DNA of 64,000 nt from Paenibacillus phocaeensis (GCF_900021165.1 NZ_FCOQ01000009.1:213501-277500); one strand, 5' to 3'; numbered from the stretch's first letter, positions 17,630 through 27,627 are shown. Notes: generated by a model from the letters alone, not told the origin. Numbers and translations: made by a program.

Positions 17630-18922
17630 ATGAAGGTTATTGTTTTAGGAGGCTCGCACGGGGGGATTGAAGCGGTTGAAGCGTTACGGTTGATGTGTCC
17701 GAATGCGAACGTTCAATGGTATGACAAAGGGGACTTCTCCTCCACTTCGGCCAAGGATCTTGAAGCCATTCAACAACAAGGAGTATCCATCTTCAGCAAC
17801 ACTGAAATAACCAAAGTAGAACCTGGCAAACACCAAGTAGAAATAAAAGATCTTATGACAGGGGAAACGCGAAAGGAGGGTTATGACAAAATCATTTTAA
17901 GTCCGGGTGCAAAGCCGTTTATTCCTCTTGTCCCTGGACAGCATTTAACAAACATCGGTACGATGAGCAGTCGACAAGATCTATTCACTATGAGAAAACA
18001 TGCTGCAGATCCAGGTATTAAACACGTTGTAATTGTTGGCGCAGGATACATTGGGACGGGAGCCGCTTCATTATTTGCCGAATCAGGGAAAAAGGTTACG
18101 TTAATGGACATCAACAATCGTCCTTTAAGCTCCTATTTAGATCAGGAATTTACGGATGTACTTGAAGAAGAAATGAAAGATCGGGAAGTGGAATTGGCAC
18201 TAGGCAACTCGATCCTCGAATTTGTCGGTGATGAAAATGATCGAGTCGTCGAGGTTGTCACTACAAAAGGCACCTATTCAGCAGACCTGGTCATCTTGTC
18301 TGCCGGCAATCGTCCCAACACGGAATGGTTGCAAGGCGCAGTGGAATTATTGCCGGATGGCAGAATTAAAACAGATGAATACATGCGTACAAGTGATCCC
18401 GATATTTTCGCCATTGGGGATGCAACAACGGTTTGGTACAATCCCGGTAAAATGCGGATGAATGTTTCATTAGGAACCAACGCGCGTCGTCAAGCCCATT
18501 GCGCAGTAAAAAACTTGTACGAAGCCATTCATCCGCTTCCCGGTGTACAAGGCTCTTCAGGTGCGCATAATTTTGATTATTATTTCGCTACAACTGGTTT
18601 GAATGATAAAACGGCAAAAAAGCTGGGCATTGAAATCAAATCCGTCTACTTGGAACAAGGGGCTGCCCTGTTCTCTCCGGAGAAGACCGTTATGTTCAAA
18701 CTGGTTTACGATCCAACCACTTTAGAGATTTTAGGGGGACAAATCATGTCTAAAGTCGATATAACTGCTCATATCAATACGGTCTCCCTTGCGATTCAAA
18801 CCGGATGCACCTTAGAACAATTGGCCTATGCCGACTTCTTCTTTCAGCCCGAATTAAACACACCATGGAATGTAATAAATGCGGCAGGATTAAAAGCATT
18901 ACAACAAGAGAAAGTACGGTAA
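17630..18922 (+). CDS. NADH oxidase / CoA-disulfide-reductase-like flavoprotein without the redox cysteine
   Basis: A 430-residue FAD/NAD(P)-dependent oxidoreductase. It has an N-terminal FAD motif (VIVLGGSHGG), the NAD motif VVIVGAGYIGTGAASLFAESGKKVTLMD (about 140-168), DIFAIGDA (second FAD site) and a C-terminal dimerisation domain. Relatives such as Nox and CoA-disulfide reductase have a catalytic Cys near residue 42 in SFLSCG. Here the region reads YDKGDFSSTSAKDLEAI, and the cysteine and about 25 neighbouring residues are missing. ATG 17630 has AAAGGAGA upstream. Divergent from and probably repressed by the TetR protein. Confidence 0.85.
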   Translation: MKVIVLGGSHGGIEAVEALRLMCPNANVQWYDKGDFSSTSAKDLEAIQQQGVSIFSNTEITKVEPGKHQVEIKDLMTGETRKEGYDKIILSPGAKPFIPLVPGQHLTNIGTMSSRQDLFTMRKHAADPGIKHVVIVGAGYIGTGAASLFAESGKKVTLMDINNRPLSSYLDQEFTDVLEEEMKDREVELALGNSILEFVGDENDRVVEVVTTKGTYSADLVILSAGNRPNTEWLQGAVELLPDGRIKTDEYMRTSDPDIFAIGDATTVWYNPGKMRMNVSLGTNARRQAHCAVKNLYEAIHPLPGVQGSSGAHNFDYYFATTGLNDKTAKKLGIEIKSVYLEQGAALFSPEKTVMFKLVYDPTTLEILGGQIMSKVDITAHINTVSLAIQTGCTLEQLAYADFFFQPELNTPWNVINAAGLKALQQEKVR

Positions 18923-18993
18923 CAGACTTTCACTTCGCATCAACGAGGATGGCATTCGCATGTGAGGAGTGTCACCATCGATCAGAAAGTCGC

Positions 18994-19953
18994 CTAATAG
19001 TGCGCCTCCCCCGCCTGCAAAGCGTCGCGAAACCGCTGGATGTCCCTAATCGGGGGGGCGCCATACATACGCGCGTATTCTCGGTTGAAATAGGAGGGAC
19101 TCTCGTAGCCAACCTGAAAAGCCGCTTCAGCCGCTTCCATCGTTGAGGATAGGAGAAGGCGGCGCGCTTCTTGCAGCCTAAGTTGCTTTTGGTACTGGAT
19201 CGGGCTCATTGCCGTTACTTCTTTAAAATAATGATACAAGGACGATGCGCTCATTTCAGCCTCCTCGGCTAATTCGTCAACGCGCAAAGGCAATGCAAAA
19301 TCTCGGTTTACCCTTTCGATCACCTTCGCAACCCGTTGTGCATGGCTGCCGATTAATGCGAATTGCTTGAGAGTATCGCCCTGCTCGTCCTGAAGTATCC
19401 GGTAAATGATTTCACGAACCGCATACTGCGCAAGTACCGGAATGTCGCGGGGCGAGTCCAACAAATGCACAAGGCGCATTACGGAATCGTGTAAAGAATC
19501 GCTCATCCGATTTATGACCAAACCGCGTCCATATTGGCGTTTTGAACTCTCGACTTGATCAGAGGCTTGGAGCACATCAAGGATTTGATCCATCGTAAAT
19601 TGCAGCCGAAGGGAAAAATACGGCGCTTCGGAAGACGCCTCAACGACTTGCCCGGATATCGGCAACTTTACGGAAGCGGTCAGATAATGATCTGAATCGT
19701 ACTGATAGATCTCTTGCCCCAACATGACAACCTTCGAGCCCTGCGCTACCACGCACAGAGATGGTTTATAAACCGAATGTACCGGTTCGGATATTTGGGA
19801 CGCCCGAAAAAAGCACAAACCGGGAATCAACGTCTCATGCGTGCCATCTGTCATCGTAAAGCGCTCGATAACCTGTGCTAATTCTCCCCTCTGCATCGCG
19901 ACCTTCCCCTCCATCTCTTCATAACCCTTTAACCCCATGTTCTTAGCCATCAT
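18994..19953 (-). CDS. AraC family regulator with AraC_N (PF06719) sensor domain
   Basis: About 319 residues. The N-terminal cupin-like sensor shows LIPGLCFFRAS and PSLCVVAQGSKVVMLGQEIYQYDSDHYLTASVKLP. The C-terminal double HTH has LRVDELAEEAEMSASSLYHYFKEVT and AAFQVGYESPSYFNREYARMYG. Such regulators usually control a nearby oxidoreductase. The start is uncertain: ATG 19953 has AAGGG nearby, but a TATAAT overlaps it and a later methionine could be used. The divergent neighbour is the MFS gene at 20236. Confidence 0.85.
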   Translation of the reverse strand: MMAKNMGLKGYEEMEGKVAMQRGELAQVIERFTMTDGTHETLIPGLCFFRASQISEPVHSVYKPSLCVVAQGSKVVMLGQEIYQYDSDHYLTASVKLPISGQVVEASSEAPYFSLRLQFTMDQILDVLQASDQVESSKRQYGRGLVINRMSDSLHDSVMRLVHLLDSPRDIPVLAQYAVREIIYRILQDEQGDTLKQFALIGSHAQRVAKVIERVNRDFALPLRVDELAEEAEMSASSLYHYFKEVTAMSPIQYQKQLRLQEARRLLLSSTMEAAEAAFQVGYESPSYFNREYARMYGAPPIRDIQRFRDALQAGEAHY

Positions 19954-20092
19954 ATTATACCCTTTTGGAGGATTAGGCAATTGCATGAAATGATCCGGCT
20001 ACCGCCTTACCTTCGAGTGGGAACATAATAATGATGCAGGAAGAGTAGCAATCAAGATCATTTATAACCCGATCTGGAAGGAGAGAGCAAGA

Positions 20093-20158
20093 ATGAAGAC
20101 AGACCAAGCACATCCCCATCCCTATGTCGAGAAGGGGTGCTCTACCACGCAGGTATGA
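20093..20158 (+). CDS. Possible 21-residue small ORF
   Basis: ATG 20093 has a good GGAAGGAGAG site and opens MKTDQAHPHPYVEKG before a stop at 20156-20158. A neighbouring frame continues VLYHAGMILYRT and then stops, so this may be the decayed start of a longer gene. I do not recognise it. Confidence 0.25.
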   Translation: MKTDQAHPHPYVEKGCSTTQV

Positions 20159-20235
20159 TCCTCTATCGAACGTGACCGAAGGAAAGAAAAGAAAACGAAG
20201 AACTGCATCAATTTCATTTGCGTAAGGAGTTTGGA

Positions 20236-21417
20236 ATGGATAAACGAATATGGATTTTAGCAATTGCCTCATTTGTAGTAGGCACTGTCGAGCTCGTCAT
20301 TGCCGGAATAATCGATATGATCGCACAAGATCTGAACGTTTCAGTAGGTACCGCAGGCCAACTGATTACGGTCTATTCATTAGTCTTTGCTTTTGGTTCC
20401 CCTATACTAATTTCCCTTACCGCTAAAGTAGAGCGCAGAAAATTATTGACTGCTGCAATGTTTGTCTTTTTCGTAGGAAACATGATTTCTATCGTTAGCC
20501 CTACCTTTGCGGTTCTTCTTGTTTCGCGGATTATACTTGCAGCAAGTTGCTCGATTGTGGTTGTTCTATCTGTTGTTATGGCTTCAAGTATAGTTGCGCC
20601 CGAATTAAGAGGTCGTGCAATCGGTATTATTTTTATGGGGATAAGCGCATCTCTTGTCATCGGTGTCCCTCTTGGCACATTCATTGGCGAAATGTGGGGA
20701 TGGCGCTCAACATTTGCTTTGGTCGGGGCCCTTACCTTAATCGTGGCATGGGCAGTCAGACGCTATCTTCCACAGGTAGCTCCGCGGCCGGGAGTCCAGT
20801 TGCGAGAACAGCTTCGAACGCTAAAGGACTCCAAAATTTTATCCGCTCATTTAATCTCAATATTACAGATGACTGGCCAATTCACAATCTACACCTACAT
20901 CACACCTTTTTTACATGAGATGATGGGGCTGTCAACGAACATGATCAGTTTTGTTCTGTTTGTATATGGATTAGCAGGTATAGCAGGAGGATGGATTGGA
21001 GGATGGTCCTCAGATAAACTTGGGAACAGCAAAACGATACTCATCACTCTCCTGTTGCATGCGCTCGCTATATTCTTGTTGCCTTATTCTACAGGTTCTA
21101 TCTTTCTATTACTCATCGTAACCGTAGTCTGGTGTGCATGTAATATGGCTCCAAGTCCTGCCATTCAAAGCTATCTGGTACAAACAGCTCCGGAATCTTC
21201 GGATATCCAATTAAGCTTCAATACATCATCTTTACACATAGGAGTTGCAGCAGGTTCAATACTTGGGGGACTGATTGTCAACCATTATTCCGTCACAACG
21301 AATGCTTGGGTTGGCGGACTGATTGTTATTCTAGCCATCATTTCAGCCCTCTTCTCCTTAAATAAACAAAAAGCATCGACATTTCCATCACAGGTGAATG
21401 GTAAATTAAACTCTTGA
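20236..21417 (+). CDS. MFS transporter, DHA1 (AraJ/YdhP-like sugar or drug efflux)
   Basis: A 393-residue 12-helix permease beginning MDKRIWILAIASFVVGTVELVIAGIIDMIAQDLNVSVGTAGQLITVYSL, the typical start of AraJ/YdhP-type efflux proteins. The central part has SLVIGVPLGTFIGEMWGWRSTF. ATG 20236 has AAGGAG six bases upstream; the TTG at 20218 would place the ribosome site inside the gene. Its last 12 bp overlap the convergent XRE gene end. Confidence 0.9.
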   Translation: MDKRIWILAIASFVVGTVELVIAGIIDMIAQDLNVSVGTAGQLITVYSLVFAFGSPILISLTAKVERRKLLTAAMFVFFVGNMISIVSPTFAVLLVSRIILAASCSIVVVLSVVMASSIVAPELRGRAIGIIFMGISASLVIGVPLGTFIGEMWGWRSTFALVGALTLIVAWAVRRYLPQVAPRPGVQLREQLRTLKDSKILSAHLISILQMTGQFTIYTYITPFLHEMMGLSTNMISFVLFVYGLAGIAGGWIGGWSSDKLGNSKTILITLLLHALAIFLLPYSTGSIFLLLIVTVVWCACNMAPSPAIQSYLVQTAPESSDIQLSFNTSSLHIGVAAGSILGGLIVNHYSVTTNAWVGGLIVILAIISALFSLNKQKASTFPSQVNGKLNS

Positions 21418-22284
21418 AGAAGATTCGAGCTGCTCTGAATGCTGGCTCCGATAATCGATTAGCAGTTGCTGCATCTTATCCACCGTGCCATCCGGATGAG
21501 GAACATGAATGGAGACGGTCAAGTTAGAATCGTTCAAGGAATGAAACGAAACCAGATCAAAATTCAAGATCCCGAGATTCGGACAATGCAGCGTCTTAGG
21601 GGCATCCATCGCATCGAGAATCTCATGGGAATCCCAAAATTCTCGAAACTCCCTGCTAGCCTGTGAAAGCAACTCGAACTGTTTGGACCACCAGGGATCG
21701 TCGACGTGACGCGCATACCCGGCATGGAAACGAGCAACGATTCGTCTGGCATGCAGTTCCCATTGGTCTCCCTTTAGATAGCGAAAACGGGGAGAGGTAA
21801 ACGTCATCCAAACCAGATTCCGCTCCCTCTCCGACATCACCGTGAGATTCCCATTTAATGCGCAGTAGGCTTCATTCCAGGCAATAATGTTCATGCGCGC
21901 ATCCATGACATTCGCAGGGGAGAGGTTCTGGCTATCCAAGAAACGTTGAAGCTCCGGCGTTACCTTAGACGGTTGCTTCATACCGGTCAAGGGAAATTGC
22001 TTACGGGCAAGATGGAACAGATGCCTGCGTTCCGACTCATTTAAGCGAAGCACCTTCGCGATTCGATCAAGGACCTCGGCGGATACGTTGATATGACGTC
22101 CTTGCTCCAAATAGGTGTACCAATCCAGCCCCACGTCGGCCAGCAAAGCTACCTCGCTGCGGCGAAGTCCGGGGGTTCGTCTGCGTCCGGAATCCGGCAC
22201 GCCTGCTTGTTCTGGGCTTATACGTTCACGGCGTGAACGCAAAAAACGGGATAATTCCTCATAACGGTCCAATCTGTTCGCCAT
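21406..22284 (-). CDS. XRE family regulator with MmyB-like ligand domain
   Basis: A 292-residue protein. Residues 10-85 are a helix-turn-helix with the characteristic SRRERISPEQAGVP and TPGLRRSEVALLADVGLDWYTYLEQGR. The rest matches the MmyB ligand-binding domain (WNEAYCALNGN, NLVWMTF, ARRIVARFHAGYARHVDDPW). Such regulators are often divergent from or next to SDR or FMN-reductase genes; here the divergent FMN reductase at 22431 is the likely target. Two ATCTATACATG repeats (22286-22296, 22303-22313) lie just upstream of the start. Confidence 0.9.
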   Translation of the reverse strand: MANRLDRYEELSRFLRSRRERISPEQAGVPDSGRRRTPGLRRSEVALLADVGLDWYTYLEQGRHINVSAEVLDRIAKVLRLNESERRHLFHLARKQFPLTGMKQPSKVTPELQRFLDSQNLSPANVMDARMNIIAWNEAYCALNGNLTVMSERERNLVWMTFTSPRFRYLKGDQWELHARRIVARFHAGYARHVDDPWWSKQFELLSQASREFREFWDSHEILDAMDAPKTLHCPNLGILNFDLVSFHSLNDSNLTVSIHVPHPDGTVDKMQQLLIDYRSQHSEQLESSSRV

Positions 22285-22430
22285 AATCTATACATGCCTC
22301 CTATCTATACATGAACGTAGGATTCCCAATCCTACGATAACTAGATCTCTTCCTAGCCTCTTCGGGTCCTTATAGACTAGTTTATGACCTCCTTAGGAGG
22401 AATAGCAAGAATGGATATGAGGTGTTGAAA

Positions 22431-23000
22431 ATGAAAGTAGCCGCCATAGTCGGAAGCATTCGCAAAGATTCATACAACCTGAAGCTAGCTCGTTATATTC
22501 AAAACCGTTATCAGCATCTTTTTCAGTTGGATGTGCTGAACATTCGGGATCTCCCCTTTTACGATCAGGATATCGAGTCTGTTCCGCCGCAGCCGGTGAT
22601 CGATTTTAAGGCGAAAGTCGCCGCTGCCGACGCGGTGTTGTGGATCACTCCGGAATATAATTCGACCATTCCCGGCGTCATGGCGAACGCGATTGACTGG
22701 TTATCCCGCGTGGATCGAGTCATGATCGGGAAGCCCTCATGGATCGTCGGATCTTCCATGGGATTATTGGGATCGGTCAAAGCGCAGGGCCATCTTCGTG
22801 ACATTCTGTTCGCATCCGGTATTTCCTCGCCGCTGTTGCCTGGAAATGAAGTGTACATTGGTCTTGTTCATGAGAAGTTTAACGAGAAGGGCGAGCTGAC
22901 TGATGATCCTACTATTCAGTACCTTGATCTTGTAACCGACAATTTCGTGAAATGGATGAAGGAGCTCTCCCAATTGAAGCAGCTCCAAAGTCCAAATTAA
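22431..23000 (+). CDS. NADPH-dependent FMN reductase (quinone/azo reductase type)
   Basis: A 189-residue flavodoxin-like reductase. The FMN phosphate loop is GSIRKDSYNLKLA (8-20), and PEYNSTIPGVMANAIDWLSR (about 75-94) is the family signature. It would reduce FMN, quinones or azo compounds with NADPH. ATG 22431 has GAGGTG six bases upstream, while the GTG at 22422 lies inside that site. It is followed 23 bp later by the Dabb gene, probably one transcript. Confidence 0.92.
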   Translation: MKVAAIVGSIRKDSYNLKLARYIQNRYQHLFQLDVLNIRDLPFYDQDIESVPPQPVIDFKAKVAAADAVLWITPEYNSTIPGVMANAIDWLSRVDRVMIGKPSWIVGSSMGLLGSVKAQGHLRDILFASGISSPLLPGNEVYIGLVHEKFNEKGELTDDPTIQYLDLVTDNFVKWMKELSQLKQLQSPN

Positions 23001-23023
23001 ACCGAAACCTAGGAGGGAGTAAG

Positions 23024-23329
23024 ATGTTTGAGCATATCGTGCTATTGAAATTCAAACCCGATGTTTCGATTGAAGTAAAAGAAAGTGCTATAAAGCGCGC
23101 ACATGACTTTAAAGGGAACATTCCGGGGATCGTGGAGCTTAGCGCCGGGATTAACGTTACGGAGGAAATAGAGCATATACAGGGGTTTACGCTCGGAATC
23201 AGAGTCACTTTCGAGAATCAACAGGCTTGCCGGGATTATATTCAGCACCCCCTGCATCAAGGATTATTGCAATCTATTGGCCCATTTGTGGAAGGAATTG
23301 TCGTTATGGATTACCCATTCGCTTCATGA
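23024..23329 (+). CDS. Dabb family (stress-responsive alpha/beta barrel) protein
   Basis: A 101-residue small protein of the ferredoxin-like dimeric barrel. It opens MFEHIVLLKFKPDVS, has the motif IPGIVELSAGINVTEE, and ends YIQHPLHQGLL...VMDY, matching PF07876. The precise role is unknown; the family is often stress-induced or linked to aromatic metabolism. AGGAGGGAG precedes ATG 23024. Confidence 0.9.
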   Translation: MFEHIVLLKFKPDVSIEVKESAIKRAHDFKGNIPGIVELSAGINVTEEIEHIQGFTLGIRVTFENQQACRDYIQHPLHQGLLQSIGPFVEGIVVMDYPFAS

Positions 23330-23353
23330 TCTTCCCTGACCCTGTATCATGTT

Positions 23354-23386
23354 GCCGCTCCGTTTCCCTGTCGGGAAACGAGCGGC
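23354..23386 (+). terminator. Terminator after the Dabb gene
   Basis: GCCGCTCCGTTTCCC pairs with GGGAAACGAGCGGC, with one bulge, around TGTC, and is followed by TTTCTCTT. It lies 24 bp after the Dabb stop. Confidence 0.8.
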
Positions 23387-23416
23387 TTTCTCTTGACCTT
23401 ACAAAAGTGATTTACT

Positions 23417-24340
23417 TTAATTAAATTCCTTCTTAACAAAGTCTATAAGCTTGGACTTCAAGGCATCACCGTGCTCTCCCCTATGATACATATCTGTTCC
23501 GTGATAACCACTCTCATCCACAATCAGCTCTTTATCCGTTGCTCCAGATGCTTGATATAATTTGCGCACTTCTTGTTCAATGGAACCTCCATAATCGCCA
23601 GGTGAAAAAACAAATAGGGATGGTGCTTTAATCTTCTCCACGCTCGGAATGGCATCAAGGGGCCCACATTGTGCAGGAGAAGAAAGAATAATCAGCCCCT
23701 CAATAGGCAGCGCCTGACGAACGCCTGCAATGATTGCTGTACTACCGCCACATGATGCTCCGGCCAAAAACACTCTTTTTGCACCCCATCGTTCGAGTTC
23801 GCTTAAGGCAGCATCTGCATCACGATCTATATTCTGATTATCCTCCGGAAAATCCTCTGAGGCACCATGATTACGATATTCAGGAATAACTACCAGATAC
23901 CCGCTGTCAGCCAGTTCAGTTCCCATGTCAAGAAAAGAGCAGATGTTATAGCCTTGCTCGTGTGCAAGCAGGACTCCTTTATCTCCGCTGCCAAGCACAA
24001 GTGCAGACAGATGCACCCCATCACTGGTTGTTAAAGTAGTTGCTTTATCGCGTAACTCCTCCGGAACACAGCTATTCACAAGATACCCGTTAGAAGACTT
24101 CACCGACTGATCCGGCCAGGCAGGATCATATTCAACCGGTTTGTTCGGGGGGATGTTCTTCACCTCGACAACTGGTGTTTCAGGTACAGCATTTTCTACA
24201 GATTTCGTATCTTGAGGTTGATGAGATAGGGATTGATTTTCATTTGAAGATATCGGCATTGGGGTGGTGCATCCTGTAATCGTGACTACGAAAAGGAGCA
24301 ACCCAAATACCATTTTTGTTCCTTTAGAAAATACGTTCAT
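23417..24340 (-). CDS. Alpha/beta hydrolase lipoprotein
   Basis: A 307-residue protein. A lipoprotein signal ends in VTITGC (Cys24). After a Pro/Ser-rich linker (25-85) comes an alpha/beta-hydrolase domain with the nucleophile in GASCGGS and a likely acid and His near VDESGYHGTDMYHRGEHGD. It resembles dienelactone-hydrolase or peptidase-type hydrolases and should be anchored to the outer face of the membrane. GGAGGTG lies upstream of the ATG. It follows the CynX-like transporter by 32 bp in the same direction. Confidence 0.85.
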   Translation of the reverse strand: MNVFSKGTKMVFGLLLFVVTITGCTTPMPISSNENQSLSHQPQDTKSVENAVPETPVVEVKNIPPNKPVEYDPAWPDQSVKSSNGYLVNSCVPEELRDKATTLTTSDGVHLSALVLGSGDKGVLLAHEQGYNICSFLDMGTELADSGYLVVIPEYRNHGASEDFPEDNQNIDRDADAALSELERWGAKRVFLAGASCGGSTAIIAGVRQALPIEGLIILSSPAQCGPLDAIPSVEKIKAPSLFVFSPGDYGGSIEQEVRKLYQASGATDKELIVDESGYHGTDMYHRGEHGDALKSKLIDFVKKEFN

Positions 24341-24372
24341 TGATTGTTCTACACCTCCAACTATTACTGAAA

Positions 24373-25596
24373 TTATAAGTGATGATGGAGCTCACCTACA
24401 AATCGATTTCGTGCTGAACCTATCCCAAACACAAATAGGAAGACAGAAGCACTCAGTAATATCAGGAGTGGCAGGGTCCAGTTCTCCGTTATGTCATGCA
24501 AAAAACCAATGAGGGCCGGCCCGCTAGCCGCAAAGAGATATCCGATCGATTGCGCCATGCCGGATAGTTCAGCAGCCTGATGAGCATTCTCAGTACGTAA
24601 GCCAAAGAACATCATGGCCAAACCAAAGGCGAATCCTCCGCCAACTCCGAGCATGATGACCCATAACAAAAGAATTGAAGAACTTCCGTAAAGCAGCCCG
24701 AGTATCCCCGTTATCAGCAAAGTCGCCGTGATGATCACTAACGATCGTTGGTTAGACATGCGACCAGCAATAACGGGCACAATAAAGGAAAATGGAAGAG
24801 GAGATAATTGCATGATCGAGAGATACCATCCAGATCGACTGGAGTCAATCCCCTGCCCATGTAAAATTTCAGGCAACCACGCGATAAGCACATAGAATAT
24901 CATGGACTGAATGCCCATAAACATCGTTACTTGCCAAGCAAGAGAGGAACGCCAAACATTCACCTCTCTCTTCACCGTGTGCTCGCCGGAAACCGTTGTT
25001 GGCTTGGTTTGATTTCTTAACTGCGGTAACCAGCAGAGGATGGACACAACACAGAGGATTCCCCAAATTCCCAACGCACCTTGCCATTTCAAACCTGCTC
25101 CAACTGCTAAGGGCACACTGATTCCTGAAGCAATGGCTCCGCATAAGCTCATGGAAATCGAATATACACCTGTGATGGCGCCGATTTGATGGGGGAAATC
25201 ACGTTTGATGATGCTGGGTAATAATACATTACAAACTGCAATTGCAGCTCCAAGTATGGCTGTCCCAAGATATAAGTCTGCGGCCCCTGATAAAGAACGT
25301 ATGACAATGCCAACGATTAAGAATAGAAGGGCAATCAATATGAGGAGCTCAGCTCCCAATTTCCGTCCCAATTTAGGAACTAGAGGCGATAATAAGGCAA
25401 AAGCAAGTAAAGGTACCGTCGTAATTAAACCTGCCAGAGTATTTGAAATCTGAATGTCGTCCCGTATAAAGCTCACTAAAGAACCGACTGAGGTTAACGG
25501 TGCGCGTAAATTAGCTGCAATAACAATAATCCCCAGAACCATCAGCCAGGTCGTAGCGGCTTGATTTTTTCTAACTTTCTTGATTGGATTCGGCAT
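24373..25596 (-). CDS. CynX/NimT family MFS transporter
   Basis: A 407-residue 12-helix permease. The N-terminal motif AANLRAPLTSVGSLVSFIRDDI is diagnostic of the CynX/NimT (cyanate, 2-nitroimidazole) group. Repeats of the motif-A type (VPKLGRKLG, AGRMSNQRSLV) separate the helix bundles. The substrate is not known. AGGAGG precedes ATG 25596. Confidence 0.9.
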   Translation of the reverse strand: MPNPIKKVRKNQAATTWLMVLGIIVIAANLRAPLTSVGSLVSFIRDDIQISNTLAGLITTVPLLAFALLSPLVPKLGRKLGAELLILIALLFLIVGIVIRSLSGAADLYLGTAILGAAIAVCNVLLPSIIKRDFPHQIGAITGVYSISMSLCGAIASGISVPLAVGAGLKWQGALGIWGILCVVSILCWLPQLRNQTKPTTVSGEHTVKREVNVWRSSLAWQVTMFMGIQSMIFYVLIAWLPEILHGQGIDSSRSGWYLSIMQLSPLPFSFIVPVIAGRMSNQRSLVIITATLLITGILGLLYGSSSILLLWVIMLGVGGGFAFGLAMMFFGLRTENAHQAAELSGMAQSIGYLFAASGPALIGFLHDITENWTLPLLILLSASVFLFVFGIGSARNRFVGELHHHL

Positions 25597-25668
25597 TTTT
25601 CCTCCTGAATGTTATCTCTATGAAGAAGCGTTCTCTTTCGACGATACCTTCTTATCGTTCATTGAAAT

Positions 25669-25908
25669 TTAGTAGACTTGTACAACCTCTTTAATATCAT
25701 CAATTTCCTCAAGAATGGCGCGTTCAATAGCGGCCTTTAATGTGATCGTCGCACTTGGGCAACCGTGGCATGCTCCCAAAAATCTTAATTTGGCTACACC
25801 GTTCTCAACCTCGACCAATTCTGCGTCTCCCCCGTCACGCAATAAGAAAGGACGTAGCTTGAATAGCACTTCCGATACTTCGTCGAACAAAATCCCGTTA
25901 TCCTCCAT
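25669..25908 (-). CDS. NifU-like (Nfu C-terminal domain) iron-sulfur carrier
   Basis: A 79-residue protein consisting of just the Nfu domain: [36 protein letters not shown] with Cys47 and Cys50 as the cluster-binding CxxC. It holds or transfers a [4Fe-4S] cluster assembled by SufBCD. It closes the suf operon here, 48 bp after a small ORF. Confidence 0.92.
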   Translation of the reverse strand: MEDNGILFDEVSEVLFKLRPFLLRDGGDAELVEVENGVAKLRFLGACHGCPSATITLKAAIERAILEEIDDIKEVVQVY

Positions 25909-25956
25909 ACATGCCAGCTCCTCTCATTGTTTTAAAAACAACATGAATTCATGCCT

Positions 25957-26172
25957 TTATCGTTCCGGTTGGTCGGATTGATCGTTTGCCTTTTTGGTAA
26001 GTGAGGCCTCTTGATCTGAAAGTTCCATTAAAATCTTATAAATGGGATCCGTAGGTATCATCACACCACAACTGGCACTCAGTCCTAGGAGCATATTCAG
26101 ATAGAATTGAATTTTCTTTTTCTCGCGGGTAATTTGCTCTAATTCTGAGATGTCCGAGTTATTGTTCTTCAT
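25957..26172 (-). CDS. Small hypothetical protein inside the suf operon
   Basis: About 71 residues, highly charged at both ends with a short less polar middle (FYLNMLLGLSASCGVMIPTDPIYKILMELSDQE). It has one cysteine. I do not recognise a family. The start may instead be ATG 26187, one base after an AGGAGG site. Its position between sufB and the NifU-like gene suggests a helper role in cluster assembly, but that is only context. Confidence 0.6.
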   Translation of the reverse strand: MKNNNSDISELEQITREKKKIQFYLNMLLGLSASCGVMIPTDPIYKILMELSDQEASLTKKANDQSDQPER

Positions 26173-26229
26173 GAAAACACACCCCATGCCTCCTAATAAG
26201 TAAAACGCTTGATGGGTGAAAGGAATAAA

Positions 26230-27627
26230 TCAACCGATGCTTCCTTCCATCTCAAATTGAATGAGCCGATTCATTTCAACGGCATATTCCATCGGCAATT
26301 CTTTGGTAAACGGCTCAATAAAGCCCATGACAATCATTTGTGTGGCCTCTTGCTCCGTAAGCCCGCGGCTCATTAAGTAAAAGAGTTGCTCCTCGGACAC
26401 TTTGGATACGGTAGCCTCGTGCTCCAAAGTAATCTGATCGTTTTTAATTTCATTGTACGGAATGGTATCTGAGGTTGAGAGATTGTCCAGAATCAATGTA
26501 TCGCACTTAATATTGGACTTGGACCCTGCGGAATCGCGGCTGAAGCTGGACAACCCCCGGTAGTTGACTTTGCCGCCCTGTTTGCTGATAGACTTGGATA
26601 TGATCGTAGAGGTTGTCTCTGGAGCAAGGTGAATGACCTTCGCGCCGGCATCCTGATGCTGATCTTTACCAGCTACGGCAATAGACAGAATGGACCCCTT
26701 GGCTCCCCGTCCTTTCAAGATTACAGCCGGGTACTTCATCGTTACTTTGGAGCCGATGTTGCCGTCCACCCATTCCATTGTGGCGTTTTCCTCGGCCACA
26801 GCCCTTTGGGTTACCAAGTTGTAGATATTAGGCGCCCAATTCTGAATGGTCGTGTACCGAACACGGGAATCTTTCCGGCAAATAATTTCGATAACGCCGC
26901 TATGCAAAGAGCTGGAACTATAAACTGGTGCTGTACATCCTTCAACGTAATGGACGAAGCTCCCCTCTTCGGCAATAATTAAGGTCCGCTCGAATTGGCC
27001 CATATTTTCGGAATTGATACGGAAATACCCTTGTATCGGAACCTCACACTGAACGCCCTTCGGGATGTATACAAAGCTGCCGCCTGACCAAACCGCACTG
27101 TTAAGCGCCGCAAATTTATTGTCAGCGGGCGGGATAATCGTCCCAAAATATTGCTTGAACACTTCAGGATATTGCTTTAAGGCCGTATCCGTATCAAGGA
27201 AAATAACGCCCTGCTCCTCCAGTTCCTTCCGCATACTGTGATAGATAACTTCCGACTCGTATTGAGCGGATACGCCTGCCAGGAACTTTTGCTCCGCTTC
27301 AGGGATCCCCAGCTTATCAAAGGTGGCTTTGATCTCGGAAGGAACCTCCTCCCAGGTCTTCCCCTGTCTTTCAGAAGGACGAACGTAATATTGGATGTCG
27401 TCCAGATTTAGTCCGGTTAAATCCGCTCCCCACCCAGGCATCGGCATTTTGTAGAATTGTTTCAACGCTTTCAGCCGAAAATCGAGCATCCATTCCGGTT
27501 CTTCCTTGATTCGGGATATTTCCCGGACAATCTCTTCAGTCAGACCTTTTCCGGATTGAAAAATAGACTGGTGCCCGTCGCGAAACCCGTATTTATATTC
27601 GCCCATATCCGGCGCTTTTTTAGCCAT
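26230..27627 (-). CDS. sufB: Fe-S cluster assembly scaffold SufB
   Basis: A 465-residue protein, the canonical SufB length. Recognisable segments are [23 protein letters not shown], the core [26 protein letters not shown] and the C-terminal [38 protein letters not shown]. SufB forms the SufBC2D complex where Fe-S clusters are built. ATG 27627 has AAAAGGAG eight bases upstream. It follows sufD in the operon. Confidence 0.97.
   Translation of the reverse strand: MAKKAPDMGEYKYGFRDGHQSIFQSGKGLTEEIVREISRIKEEPEWMLDFRLKALKQFYKMPMPGWGADLTGLNLDDIQYYVRPSERQGKTWEEVPSEIKATFDKLGIPEAEQKFLAGVSAQYESEVIYHSMRKELEEQGVIFLDTDTALKQYPEVFKQYFGTIIPPADNKFAALNSAVWSGGSFVYIPKGVQCEVPIQGYFRINSENMGQFERTLIIAEEGSFVHYVEGCTAPVYSSSSLHSGVIEIICRKDSRVRYTTIQNWAPNIYNLVTQRAVAEENATMEWVDGNIGSKVTMKYPAVILKGRGAKGSILSIAVAGKDQHQDAGAKVIHLAPETTSTIISKSISKQGGKVNYRGLSSFSRDSAGSKSNIKCDTLILDNLSTSDTIPYNEIKNDQITLEHEATVSKVSEEQLFYLMSRGLTEQEATQMIVMGFIEPFTKELPMEYAVEMNRLIQFEMEGSIG

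Noticed and set aside
19973..20272. Open frame of 99 codons on the minus strand
   Set aside because: It runs through the AraC/MFS intergenic region against the MFS start, has no ribosome site and no protein-like motif.
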